DNA of 64,000 nucleotides from Edolisoma coerulescens (Eukaryota; Chordata; Aves; Passeriformes; Campephagidae). The position numbers and the translations under genes were made by a program. The notes under the pieces are model-generated. The model did no database searches, was not told the origin of the DNA, and saw only the letters and a list, made by a program, of their open reading frames with translations. Positions within the stretch are counted from its first letter, which is position 1. The number at the start of each line of letters is the position of its first letter. Positions 12,081 through 24,168 of this stretch are shown in pieces. Location: NCBI GenBank assembly GCA_013397115.1, contig VWZW01005504.1:109141-173140 (forward strand), written 5' to 3'.

Positions 12081-14644
12081 CACAGCCAGCTTCTCCAGCG
12101 TCCATGGTAGCTCAGCAGCCATCTCCAGGAAGGAGCTGGGAGAGTCCCCTCACAGTGCAGGAATAGCCCACATTAAATCACTGCTTATTTAATCTGTCAA
12201 GCTCCTCTTCAGTCTAGGGGGCATCTGCTGGGGCTGGTGTGAGAATCAGAGCTGTGGCATTGGGTGGGAATGGCTCACCTGCCTTCAGCTCTTTGCTCCC
12301 CAAAACAAAGCCTGTCCTTTCCCAAGCACTCGGTACGTAGAAATGATAGAAGCGACTTGGGGTTTTGTTTGCAAATAAAGAGGGTGGTGTTTTGTTGGTG
12401 CAAACAAGAGCTTTGCCACTGGCTCCTCTGGGGGCTGTTTTAACTGCATCGTCTCATGCACCAGCAAGCACTGGGACAGTTTGCTCAGAAGGCTCAGCAC
12501 CCTACACAATCTTTTCTGTAGAAAATGACTGCTTTTTTTAACCTCAGGAAGTGTGGTTCCTTATCCTAATATGAGCGGCACCTTTCTGAGAAGCCCTTGC
12601 AGCTACTGTCATGATTTTAAGTTGCAAGCACATACTACCTGGAACAGATCTCACTACTGGTAGCTGTCTCAGACTACACAGCAGGTGTGAAAACAAAGCC
12701 TCTTGTTTAGGATCCTGAATTATCTTATGCTACTCTATTTTTCATCAGTGATTCTGAAGAAAAATATCAGTGTACATGTATCACCAAGAGGTAGAAAAAG
12801 CTATTTACAACTATTTGCATTACTCACTCTCTTTATATTTTTCTTATGTTCTGCTTCTGTTATTTGATTAGTTGGCTGTCAGAAAAGAGGATGACATGCT
12901 AATTACTTTTGTAATTGTTATACCAGTATAGTGCTGATAGTCAATATTACTGTGGTCTGCAGCCAGATTTCTGTATTGCTACATATTATTATGCATCAGT
13001 GATTCTTGATGATATATGAAGTGAATATTACTAGGTTTTCCAACTTCCTAAGGAGCCCTGGAAGCACCCTGAGAATCTAAATGCTAATTATAGAGACCAC
13101 AGAGACAAATTCTTTCCTCTTTGCTGCATGAGAAAACAGTAGAAACCAGAAAATTTTGGATGGTCAATAATAGCTCTGTTTAGTATTTAGAAGAACTTGT
13201 AGAGAATATTTTGTATTGCTAAACTTATGTGAAAAAAGACCTTTAAATTTCTCTGTTCTATGGGACACATATAGCTATTCTTTGATAAAATGGTCCTTTA
13301 ATGTTATGCAAAAGAAATCAGGTCTTTCCTTTGAAGTTGGAAGGAAAAAGTAAGGAATTAAATTTCCTGTTCTCTGATTCCCCCCAAATTTAGATAATTT
13401 ATCTTAGAACTTTATTAAAAAGAGGATTTTATTTTCTCAGGTTTTCTCTTTTCATGTGCACGTATTTTTGTGGCTCGTTGAATCTAAATATACTCCTGTT
13501 TCTTTTCTCTAATCTGCAATTCTATCCCTAGTATTAAGACTAATTTAATTTTTGTTTCAAGACATCAGAGCAAGACTTATTATTATTAGCAAGACTGTAT
13601 AGGCAAATTTCTGTAAAAAAATAACTCAGATATCTTCCCTACTTCTCTTGGGTGACCACAGATCAACAAAAGCTGCTTGATTTGTATTCTGTATTCTCAA
13701 AAAAATATTGCACTGCAGAAAATGCAGCTTTTCTTTCACCTGTGGAGGGTTCGTACCATGTCAGGTCCTTCTCTCCTTGCAGCAGTTTCTGGGCACCAAA
13801 TGGAAAAATCAAGCTGGACCTTTTGAGTCTCACCTCTCTTGAACTTCACTCCAGTCCAGTAACACCTGCACCTTTGCCACCAGTATTTTCTGCAGTGCTG
13901 TTTGAGCTGTGTGCCTGACTAAGCAACAAAACTGCTGAGTCCCCAGAAATGAAATTTCCAAGTGGAAATCTCTGAGGCCTTCAAAATTTCTCCTGTGGCT
14001 GCTTTTACTGGTGAAAGCCCTGGTGATGACTGTGGTACAGTAGTGCACTGAGACTCCCAAGAAGTTCAGAGTTGCTCTGTGATAGTCACTGCTTAAATAC
14101 CCAGTGAGAAGAAGAGTGGCTCAGGTGGGTAATGCCCAAATCTTTCACAGCATCGCTCACCAGGAAGAGTCACAGTACCAGCAGGTATTGCAATGCTCTT
14201 AAAACTTTCAAACAAGGGCTGAGAACTCTTTGGGGGCTGTAACTTCTCGCCTGTCTTTTCTGCTCCTTGCTGATGCCCTATGTCACAGCCAAACAGAACC
14301 AAGGGAAAACCACAGGACTGCATTGGCAGGTCATCCCCTCAGGAACCCTGTCTGAAACACTGAAGCTGTCCTCCTCCTTCAGCTCAGTGGTGCATGGGCT
14401 CTTTATCTCCACAGGCTTCTACAGAACTGGTTTGTTGGCATCATGTACTATTTCTCTGCTGACATTTAAAAAGAGTAAGGGGATGCCTTCAAGGGAATGG
14501 AGCCACTTCTGCCCAAGGAATGCTGAGGTAAGTGAGGGCGCTTCAGCCCAGCATGAAGAGGGGAGAGATGTGGGTGAATACAGATCTGCCTAACTTGTGG
14601 AAGAGTTAGGAGGTATCAGATGAAGCCAGAGTGGCCGTTTCAGG

Positions 14645-14662
14645 AAAAAAAAAAAAAAAAAA
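14645..14662. repeat. A18 homopolymer
   Basis: Uninterrupted run of 18 A. No AATAAA lies in the 60 bases upstream and no flanking direct repeat is obvious, so a retrocopy origin is not supported here, unlike the A18 run at 33963. Confidence 0.9.
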
Positions 14663-14839
14663 TCAATGTTTACAAAGGACACAGCAATGCGCTGAAACTG
14701 CCTGCTGCAGGGTGATTGGAATCTGGTGTTAGCATGGGTTCAGTAATTGGGTAACTTTATAGATAAAAAGTGTGAAGGTTATGGCAGACCCAGACACCTG
14801 TTGAATTGCAGATTGTTAAAAGCTGGGAGAGTATTTTGG

Positions 14840-14976
14840 GAAAGCACCTTTATATACAGCTTTTCCTGTTACATTGTTCTTTCATCCACTTTTGGCCATT
14901 GTCAGATGCAGGACACTGGGCTGAACAGACCCTTGGTCTGATCCAGTCCAGCTGGTCTTAGGCTCCTGTGTTACTG
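14840..14976 (+). mobile_element. Old CR1 LINE 3' end remnant (CR1-L-like)
   Basis: The diagnostic part reads CAGGACACTGGGCTGAACAG, then ACCCTTGGTCTGATCCAG, closely matching the old sauropsid CR1 3' end (ACTGGGCTAGATGGACC...TTGGTCTGACCCAG). It is preceded by the expected T-rich lead with TTCTTTCATCCACTTTTGGC. It ends near GGCTCCTGTGTTA, in place of the family's final TTCTTATGTTC. Only the 3' untranslated end remains. The 64-codon plus-strand frame at 14747-14941 is a by-product of this repeat, not a gene. Confidence 0.7.
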
Positions 14977-17900
14977 CGCTTTCCTACAAATATGTCACAT
15001 CGCAGAAGGTCCACAGGGTATCTGTGGAGCTGCTTAGAGGAGAAACCAACAGTGTTTCTTTTCAAAACTGATCTGCTCATGATGTGGCTTGTGCCAAAAA
15101 GTAGTTGCATTCCCAGGCTGACAACTTCTCATCGCTTGCAATGCTTGTGCCAGGGCCCAGGCTTTCAGGAAGGGCCTCGTGCTGCTATCCACTTTGTTAA
15201 ACAGAAGTTGGTTTTGTATTTAGTGGTGCATGGGGTGTACAGATGAAACAAATCACTCCTACAGACTCAGCTAGATGAATAGCTCCTGTTGAAAACTAGC
15301 AAGGAAGGCTGAACGCAAGGTTAATATGCAATCCCAAGTTATGCTTCCCACAACTTTTATTGATTATTTGAAAAGTAAAAAACCACACGATTCCTTATGT
15401 AATTCAGACTAAAATTCTTGTGCAATCATTCTTAGAAGAAAATAATTTGTCTGTGAGGAGAGCTTTTTGCCTGGTTACTCTTTGAGGGGCAAGACGTTTA
15501 AAAATGTCCTTTCATCACTTCAGTGTTGTTTGTCAACTAATTCTCAAAATAAGCAAAGAATTCACAAACAGAAGAATTGTGCTGCCTAGAGGCTTCTCCT
15601 TGCTGGAAGGTTATCCTGGGCAATAGGAAAGGACCTGTGATCTATTGGTTTCTCCCACTTCTAACTTTGATTTGTAGCTGTGAACCCATGACTCTTACTG
15701 TGCTTGCTGTAAAGGTGAGACAGTAAACATCTGTGTTCTGAGAATGTGACAGAAAACTGGCATCAAGAAGTGTTTCAAAGTTCAGGGACTGGACCAAGGA
15801 TAGACTGCAAACAAGTGGTGTGTTGTGTGAAGCTTTGATGTTTGAATGGTGTCCGATGTTGTTTCCTTAGCTGCTTTGTAAATGACCTTGTTGAAGACAT
15901 ATACTTTCTGGGTTAGGGGGGCTTCTTTCTGTCAGAAATCTTACAGTAGTATGTAAATTGTCAAATTTATACATAACAGAGAATCATAATGTCTTCTCTC
16001 CTTTCCCAGTCAATAAGAAGTGCAATTATCATTCATTTAGTAGTCTTAATAATATTTTTTAAAATTAATATGAGTGCTTTCAAAATCATCAATGCGTGGC
16101 TGCAAAGGGGAAATTCTGACCAAAACATGAATCTACATCACGTCATCTAGAGGATGTGAAAAATTAGATCCTATAAGGTCCAGTGCTTTGTATTGATCTT
16201 ACAGAAGAGACAAATCTCATGGGTCAAAGTTGAAGTGATATGGACAAGAAAAATCAATAATAATTTTAAAAATAGGCATTTTTTCCTTTTCTTTTACTAA
16301 TTCATGAAAAAATAAAACAGCACCATAAGACTTGCACATTATTGATGTTTTACAGATTACTACTGTTTTTTTGTTTTTTTTTTTTTTAATTAATTATGTT
16401 TTGGAAAATATTTTGTGCCAACATCCTGTTGCCAAAAACGTATTTTCAAAGCTGAAATCAAGTATTCCTGTCCCAACAGACCTGGCTTCTGTTGTGGCAT
16501 GGCTTGTACAAGGGTTTTTGGTACCATGAACACATAAAAAATTGCAGCCTTCCTTCTTTCTTCAGTAACAGTCAGAATTGCCTGTGACAGGATAGAAGGA
16601 CCTCTGACATTCTGTGATGAATCTCATTGGGTGGTTTCTGACTTTGCTATTCCTGTCTCCCCAGGCCTTTTCCCATGTCCTCTGAAGGCAAAACCGAGAG
16701 GTAACAAGTACCTGTGCTCCAGCTGACTCATTCTCAGTTCGGTGTAATAATGCAGTCCTATCTACATCACCACGGTAAGTAAAATTATCTGAACAAACTG
16801 TGCAAATATTTTCTTTTCTGCTGCTGCTGCTCCTGAGAGAGTAAGCACTAGTGGGCCAGTTAGGCTGCTGGAGATGCTAGCCCTTTAAGCAGTAACCTCC
16901 AGAGCTTCTCTGAAATGATGTAGATGAAGAATGATTTTTGGTCCATATTCTCTTACTGCTTGTGCTGACTTGTATTTAGCAAATGTTAGTCTTTTTAAAT
17001 GTGGAAAGATCTAGATTTTTCTTTGTTTTATGCAAATAAAAGCAGATCCTCTGGGCTGGAATTTTTTGAAAGCTTTCTGTCACTGAACCAATGGTAGCAG
17101 ATTTAGAGTAAAGCTGATTGCTTGGACCTTGCAGTCACAGAGGCCCTTGATCAGGTGTCTGGCCACAGGGTATGAGAGAGGATGTACACGGTCCTCTCTG
17201 CCCTTAAGCAGAGTCAAAATCTAGGAGAAATCTCCTTGGTTGAAAGTGTTCCAGAGCTTCACTGACTCCTGGAGGCTGGTTTGGATTTGATCTAGCATTA
17301 TTTCAGGTTTCAGCAGGAAAATTTCATGCAGCTTTACCCTGTTACCCGCTCTTTGCCAGCACACAGAAATTTACTTCAGAGCTGCTTAGCTTTTTTCTTT
17401 CTCTCTTAGGAAAATCAAGCTGTTGTGGATTTTTGCCATGTACAAATAAACTACCACTACCAATTAAAGAGGTCCCTCAGTAGTGATTTCCATGACACCC
17501 ACTCATCAGTGTCCACCTTCTTGAATACCTGTGTGCCGGCATGATCACATTAGTGTCTTTGTTGATGACTAAAACGGAGGCTAGCACTCTGCAACATATG
17601 CCAGAAATAAATTTCTCTTTGCAGGCACCCTGGAGACAGCTTATTCATTTAAAAAAAATAAAATAAAATTAGAAACCAGATTTGAATTCTTTTGTTAAAG
17701 AGCTCAGGAAAATGCTTCATATCCATGTTTCTTCTTTCAGTAATGACTCCCAGTATTTTGCTCCTTCTTACGTCTTGTGTTGTGGCCTCTTTGTTGAAGA
17801 GAATGAAAATGGACATAAACTAAACTGCTGTTAAAGGTTGTCGTTATTATTTAAAGTCATCAAAATACTGTACTGAACAGACCACTGTGGAAGGTGTCAA

Positions 17901-18029
17901 CCATCAGGAGTGGTTTTGGCTCCTATGAAGAGCCTATTGCAAAAAGCATGCCTTGTACCTTTGTACAGGGTAACTTGCCAACCGGAGACCACCTGCATGG
18001 GGGCTGGGAACAGGGTGGGAGAATCCCAC
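14977..18029. other. Unique DNA, no gene seen
   Basis: Holds short chance frames of up to 92 codons (14968-15246), a (CTG)4 run near 16818 and a T-rich run (given separately). No exon, RNA gene or retroposon was recognised. Confidence 0.55.
16366..16387. repeat. T-rich homopolymer (T7-G-T14)
   Basis: Twenty-one T in 22 bases, with a single G at 16373. Low-complexity DNA; likely length-polymorphic. Confidence 0.85.
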
Positions 18030-18130
18030 ACACCTAATTATAGTCTTTAATATTGCACAATGTTTATCAGCCATTAAACAAACAATTGTTTAATTTCTAA
18101 GCTCTTCTAATTGAAAATTAGTCACACACT
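18030..18130. promoter_or_regulatory. Candidate enhancer-like block with paired homeodomain and SOX motifs
   Basis: Within 100 bp there are several TAAT cores, a 12-bp palindrome AAACAATTGTTT (18080-18091) containing back-to-back SOX-type ACAAT half-sites, and an inverted pair of homeodomain cores, CTAATT-GAA-AATTAG (18107-18121). The block is not a simple repeat. Motif families are established knowledge; function here is inference, and chance in AT-rich DNA remains possible. Confidence 0.3.
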
Positions 18131-18300
18131 CTCCCTTGCCCTCTACTTGCTGTGTTAAAAATCACAACCCTAAAACTGCTTTTTTGAAAGATTGTATAAT
18201 TAAGGAGCCAGTTAGTCCAGGAATGTCTTTTCCCAGAGACAGCAGACATGGGTGAAGGGTTGCACCAGTGTAGCCAGTGGCAGAACCCAGCTGAAAGTAT

Positions 18301-18999
18301 ATAGAATCATAGAATCCTTCGGTTTGGAAAACAAGTTTAAGATTGAGTCCGACCAAAAGCCCAGCACTGCCGAGTCCACCACTAGACTGCGTTCCTGAGT
18401 GTCACATCTACTCATTTTTTGAACACTTCCAGGAATGATAATTACACCACTTCCCTGAGCAGCCTGTTCCAACACCTAACAACCCTTTCAGTGAAGAAAT
18501 TTTTCCTAAAATCTGATCAATCCCCCCCCCTTCAACTTGAGGCCATTTCCTCTTTCTCTATCACTAGTAACTTGGGAGAAGAGACCAACCCTCACCTGTC
18601 TACAGCCTCCTTTCAGGCAGTTTTAGAGAGGGATTAGGTGCCTCCTGAGTCACCTTTTCTCCAGGCTAAACACCTCCAGCTCCCACAGCTGCTCCTCCCA
18701 GGACTTGTGCTCCAGACCCTTCACCAGCTCTGTTGCCCTTCTCTGGACAGGCTCCAGCACCTCAGTGTCCTTCCTGAAGTGAGGGGCCCAGAACTGAGCA
18801 CAGGATTTGAGGTGTAGCCTCACCAGTGCTGAGTACAGGGAGGTGGTCACTGCCCTGGCCACACTACTGCTGATACAGGCCAGGATGCCGTCAGCCATTG
18901 ACCTGGGCACACACTGGCTCACGCTCAGCCACTGTTGACCAGCACCCCCAGGTCTTTTTCTGCTGGGCATTTCCCAGCTGCTATTCCACAAGCCTGTAG
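18301..18999 (-). mobile_element. CR1 LINE, 5'-truncated, about 700 bp
   Basis: The low-coordinate edge carries the reverse complement of the avian CR1 3' terminus (AGAATCATAGAATCC), so the element lies on the minus strand. Inward come the standard CR1 3' phrases (antisense of GTTGGAACAGGCTGCTCAGG and TTTCTTCACTGAAAGGG), then the end of the reverse-transcriptase-containing ORF2 frame. Sequence resemblance to the family stops near 18999, so this is a typical 5'-truncated copy and cannot move by itself. A C9 run at 18522-18530 and substitutions show decay. No target-site duplication is evident, as usual for CR1. It is the longest retroposon in the window. Confidence 0.93.
18650..18990 (-). pseudogene. 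CR1 ORF2 C-terminal remnant
   Basis: Read on the minus strand, this part of the CR1 copy encodes the C-terminal tail of the LINE ORF2 protein, the region after the reverse transcriptase core. Recognisable pieces in order are ADGILACISSSVAR, LYSALVRLHLKSCAQFWAPH, EVLEPVQRRATELVKGLEHK and LWELEVFSLEKR, ending at a TGA at 18650-18652, where the family's frame continues with a few more residues. Near 18935-18960 the conserved DLGVLV segment and the following LSVSQ segment sit in different frames, so the copy carries a frameshift. The upstream endonuclease and catalytic reverse transcriptase domains are absent. An open frame of 151 codons covers it only because reading continues into the flank. 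Confidence 0.88.
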
Positions 19000-21900
19000 C
19001 ATCTAAAAAGTGCAGTGGGAAGTGGATGGAAGGAGTGTAACACAGCAGACTGAAATGGAGAAAGAAAAACAATAGGTACAAATTTCTACCAGTTTCCTCA
19101 GGCATCCATAGCAGCTGCTTAATGATACATGTATCATTATATCTTGGAGTAGTTGGAGGGCAGAAGCAGACTTGATTACACTACAGACAATTGTTTCACA
19201 ATAATTCTGGACCATTTTTCATTAGCTGTCTCCCCTCACAGCAAAACAAGGGATAATTTTTTTCCTAAAAAGTCTTATACCTCTAGAAGGTTGTCCAACA
19301 GTTAAAGATTTTTAATAATTCATCATGCGAAACATCTTGAGCTAAATACTAAATTTCCCAGCAATAACAACAAAAGATGAATGAAAGAAGCTGAGGTTAA
19401 CTTGCTCTGATAGAAACAAAAGGGTAAATAAAAAGAATGATGCTATCACTTTTCCATGATTTATCAGTACATTTTTATTACACCCTCCGCTTTGACAAGT
19501 TTTGTCACTCAGTCTGTTGAGCCAAACCAGTTCATTCCAAGGAAGCTGATTAAGTAACTGATTAAAACAAAGCAGCAGATTTGTCTGCCTATAATCATTT
19601 ACCATGACACAAGCATTAGGTGGCAGTCCTTATTGGGGAGTGCAGCTGCTGACACTACCTTTCACAAAAGATAAGGACTTTTGGTTTTGATCACCTGTTC
19701 TAGACCAGCAGGCCCCAAGGTGATATGACTGTAGTGATGTGAGTAACAACTTTTACTTTGTTTTCTTCCTTTTGAGCCACCTTTAAAAGGAGGTGTCTCA
19801 TTCATAGTAGCATTTATACATTCTACTCCTGACTTCATTAGACAGACTGAATGTACCCAACTGTGAACAAGGAGCAATGTGTAGGAAGAGAAGCCTTGGT
19901 AATTCTTTTAGGTCTGCTTCCCAAGACACACACTGTGATTGCTCCAACTTGGCTTTCCAGCATGGGTAAAGCAGGTGATGGTGGTGGTCTGCATAATTTT
20001 CATTTTGTTCCTAAAACTGGTTTTGGGTGCCTGAGGATGCCGCTGGATATCTAGGATTTACCAAAGCATATTAAAGAAGTGACATGAAAGGAACTGAGAG
20101 TGAGAGACTCAAACCAACATTTGTGATTTTCAATGTGAGATGAGGGGTCTATCTGGCTACCTGCCGTGATGTGTGATTAGCCACAAACGGCTCTTCCTGT
20201 GAGATGTTTTGAGTATGGCTGTGATTGGTTAAGCACTAGCTGCCTGCCTTTTTAAAATGCCTAAACTCTGGAAGTCAAAACAAGAGGCCACTGTTGTTCA
20301 GGATCTCAGTGTTGGACATCCTTACTGGCAATAATGTGTCCAGGAGCCCTATTTCCAAAATCTGGTCTTGTGAGCAGAATGTTGTGAAGCAGCTACTGCA
20401 AAGGCAAAAATGATAAATTTTGATTCTTCATCTGTCAGAAGAAAATGTATTTTTCTCTCCTCAAAGGACCAGAAATTTTCAAATTAAAGGGAAAAAATCT
20501 TTTAGCCTTTAGATACTGACTCCTTAAACTAATGAAATGAGATTATATATACAAAATGCACCCACATTTCCTACTTCATCTTGCTTATAGACAAAATGAA
20601 AACCACTTCTGAATATAAGGCCACTGGAATTTGGATGCACTTCTTAAAATTGCTGGTTTAGCAACTGATTCTGAGATCAAATGTGTTTTGAAATGCTTGG
20701 TCCTGCACTGGTCACTGCACTGCAACCCAGACACTTCTTTAATCTTACTCAATTCATCATTGCCTTGTTTGAAGATTGTAATTTCAGTAGGTTTTCAGAG
20801 AAAAAGAAGATAACAGCTAACTACATAACACAGCAAACTGTAAAAAAACCTGCTGTGCTCACTTTTCCATTGCCCTGGCAATTGATGCTGTTTCTTTTCT
20901 TGCCCTGTGAGTTATAGCTTTAGTAAAGCATTGCCAGATTCAAGTCAGGAGGCCTCTGCTGGCACTGCAGAATGACAATTCTTATCTGTTTTCTATAGCC
21001 TGACATTTTCAGTAAGGCCTGGAAGGTTTGGTTAATAGGGTTTGTCAAAAGGGAGCGACAATATAAAATGTTGAAATATGGAAGGAGAGCAGAGCAGAGA
21101 ACCTGTGTCACGTTAAATGTTACCAAAGCAATTTCTAGGAGACTAATTATTCACAATAGATAACTAAACTGTAAATCTCTGTTACAAGTGGGGGATTGAA
21201 TGTGAGTTTCCTTGGAAAGTAGTTCTGAAGTCTGTTCTTTTAATAGCTAATACATAAGGAAAATGGTGGATGTGCCAGAGGCTTTGGAAGATGAGAGGTC
21301 AAAGGATGAATGGACAATAACTCCTGGATTCATTCCCTCTGCAAGTCCTAAAAATACATATTTGCATTATAAAATGCCTAATAGACTTTTTTTAAATGGT
21401 CTGATGTTGAAAGCATTCTGATATAATAATTCTTTATGACTATTGATAACTAGAGAAAGGATGAAGGCACAAATATCCAAAGAGGGGCTTCTAGAAATAC
21501 TTAGGAGTTGCTCAGCTGGATTTTCAAAGAGCAGTGATAATCAGGTACTATCTAAAATTTCATGTCCTGCCTTTTGGGTGCAAAGTCCCTTCTAGGATGG
21601 CAAGTGCACTTGCTAATGTCCCTGTGAAATCCTGTGCCCTATTACCTGAAATAGCACATGTCCTGCGGCAGTATTTGTTCCTGTCTTTTCTATTATGAGG
21701 CATTTTGTGAGAGGAGAGGAAAGGCAGCGGACAGTGCCTGTGATGAGAGGCTTTCTGAAACATTCCTCTGTGGTAGTCCATGCAACATTTCTTGTTTCTG
21801 TTCTCTAGATGCTACTCAGCCCTATGGATCCCTTTGGATGTTTTTATTTAAGACTAAGTAGCTTTTAATATGTAGAAAATGCATTGTGGCAGAAACTGTA

Positions 21901-23845
21901 GGTCTGAATATAGTTTTCCTGTTATTGCCTGTGCTCTGCCTCTTTATTATTGCTTCTGCAATAAATTGCATTTGCCCTCTAAATATATGGAGACTTGCCA
22001 ACACAAGACAACTGCTATGCAAGTGAAAGTGTGTTGTTAAGTAAGAGAGATGTAACTATACCACAGGTTGTGTGAACTCTTCTTTCTGGTTTGAAGGGTG
22101 TCATCCACATCATTCAGTAAAACATACTTAAAGAAGCTTTTGCTTCTTTATGGAAGAGTTAAAAGGCGAAACTGTTCAGAGCATACCAGGAAGGTAATTT
22201 CCTTCTTGGTGTCTATCTGCAGCTGTAAGAGGAAATAAGTGGAGTAAGGTTGTCTTTGGAAAAGCATGTGCTCATAAGTGGGGCTCCAAACCTTGGAGTT
22301 GTTGGGGATTAATGAGGAATGTTTATGTCCTGAGTAATTGCATTAGACACGACTTAAATGTAGACAGGATGGAGGACAGATAGATTTGTTTTCTTCTGAT
22401 TACAAAGGAATATGTGAATTTTTAAGGTCTTAGGTTATTGCAGAAATTCTTCAAATTCCATTATTCTTGGCCATAAACACTAAAATATTCTTTTTGCTTT
22501 TTCTATTGAGAGCCAGCAGTGATCTGTATGACTAGAAAAGAGCAAACCCAGTACTTTTGACTAGGCAGTGACCATGGTGACACTGTATTATGATGGTGGA
22601 GGGTCCTGTTACCTGCAAATGCATTTTTCTTGTTGATGAATTCTATGGGCTTTAAACAATAGACCACTGATTCCTGTTGCCTGGCCCTGGGATTAATCTG
22701 TGCCTCAGGACTTCATAGGTTAGGAGTATTTTCTCGTACTCAGCTCTGACAGGCAGGATGATTCTCTCTGTACCACTGCTGAGTTTTTTGGACGTAACTG
22801 TATCAGGCTGTTTATAGCTAATGTGCATGAACTCTGCAGAACAGCCTTTTGCCCTGTCTTAGAAAGCACTGAGTGATGAACTGTGTGCATCAGACAGTCA
22901 CTGCACTTGCACAACAAAGTGGATATTTCTGGAGCTGGCTTGTTTATTATGCACCTCTCGTTATGACTGGTGAATCCTAACATATCAAATTTATTTGCTT
23001 CACTGTGCATCTAAACTAGGAGTATTCATGTCCACAGAGTCATGAACAGAAACACAATAACTCTTATTCAGGCAAAGTATTTCTTGTCTGTCTTGTATCT
23101 ATACCTAGAGAACAGCCAGTGGATTGTTGCATCAAGGAATGACCTATCAAGGAACTGCAGAGAGGAAATGAGGACTCTTTTACAAGTGAAGTAATTCTGT
23201 GCACAGAAATGCTCCTAATTACTAAGCTGTTGGCACTCTCATACCACAGACGATTGCTGGGTTTATTCTAGGAAATCTTTCTTCTGGTGAGTCTTTAGAT
23301 CAGCCTCACAATTTTAATATCTATTTTTAGCAAGCTTGCTTAGACTTTATCTACAGCAAAACTACTATTGATATCTGTTATCTATGAGCAGTAATTACTG
23401 GTAAGTGTGTATTTAATTATTTCTGTGCACTTAATTTGTATTAACTTTCATTTAAAAGAGTGGCAATGAAATTGTACAGGATAGCACAGTATTAAAGAGT
23501 ACAGCAAAATCAGTACAAAACCAGTATAAAAGCAGAAATAAAATTTCTTGAGTTTGAGTAAAACATGATTTGCCATACAATGGTGCAGTTCCATCAGAGT
23601 TTCAGGACAAGGTAGTGCTTCATAAGTAGTCTACAATAGGTGGTTGCTACAGCAATAAAATATGAAGAGAGGCATACAACAGAGAAAAGATAAGCCTAGA
23701 GTCTGAGAAATGGACAGTGGAACAGAGGATTAAAGGTCTGACCTTCTCATAATAGTCTCCAGTGTTTTTGTCTGAGTAAACGTAGAGATTCTCTTCCATC
23801 CTGGTGTAGCCGTTGTCTCTGAAGTTTCCAGAGATGCTGGGGCTT
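19000..23845. other. Unique AT-rich DNA, no gene seen
   Basis: Contains a perfect 20-bp palindrome (given separately) and scattered frames under 100 codons (longest 96 codons, 22720-23010 antisense), none with a domain. The stretch 19350-19610 is non-repetitive and has TAAT-type cores; it could be a constrained element, but that is not testable here. No RNA gene or retroposon was recognised. Confidence 0.55.
19120..19139. repeat. Perfect 20-bp palindrome
   Basis: The arm TAATGATACA is followed immediately by its exact reverse complement with no spacer. The next flanking pair (T and T) breaks the symmetry. It lies about 120 bp beyond the 5' truncation point of the CR1 copy and is not part of that element. 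Confidence 0.9.
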
Positions 23846-24168
23846 CATAGAATCACAGAATATGCTGGGTTGGAAGGGACCTACAAGGATCATCGAGTCC
23901 AACTCCTGGCCTTGCACAGAACACCTCAACAGTCACACCATGTCCCCTAGAGAGCTGTCTAAGCACTTGAACTCTGCCAGGCTGGTGTTGTGATCATTTC
24001 CCTGGGGAGCCTGTTCCAGGGTCCAGCCACCCTCTGGGTGATGAACCTTTTCCTGATATCCAACCTAAACCTCCCCTGGCACAACTCAGGCCATTCCCCT
24101 GGGTCTTGTAACTGGGTACCACAGGGAAGAGATCAGTGCCTGCCCCTCTGCTGTCCCCTTTCTGTCAG
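23846..24168 (-). mobile_element. CR1 LINE 3' fragment, about 320 bp
   Basis: The left edge is the antisense CR1 terminus, then GGGTTGGAAGGGACC, ATCGAGTCCAACTCCTGGCC, the GAACACCTCAACAGTCACACC segment, and CCTGGGGAGCCTGTTCCAGG and CTTTTCCTGATATCCAACCT. These are standard 3' untranslated phrases of the younger avian CR1 subfamilies. Resemblance fades near 24168 after the AGAGATCAGTGCCTGCCCCT segment. It is 5'-truncated with no ORF2 remaining. Plus-strand frames at 23990-24217 and 24136-24387 are repeat by-products or chance. Confidence 0.93.

Larger units (their letters stand above)
5763..14839. other. Unique AT-rich DNA, no gene seen
   Basis: Apart from homopolymers and two possible conserved noncoding blocks (given separately), I see no feature. 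Around 8881-9297 both strands are open (129 codons antisense, 101 sense), but neither translation resembles a known family. A GC-richer patch at 13650-14600 carries several 76-108 codon frames on both strands, again without domains. No tRNA-like or rRNA-like sequence was found. Confidence 0.55.
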
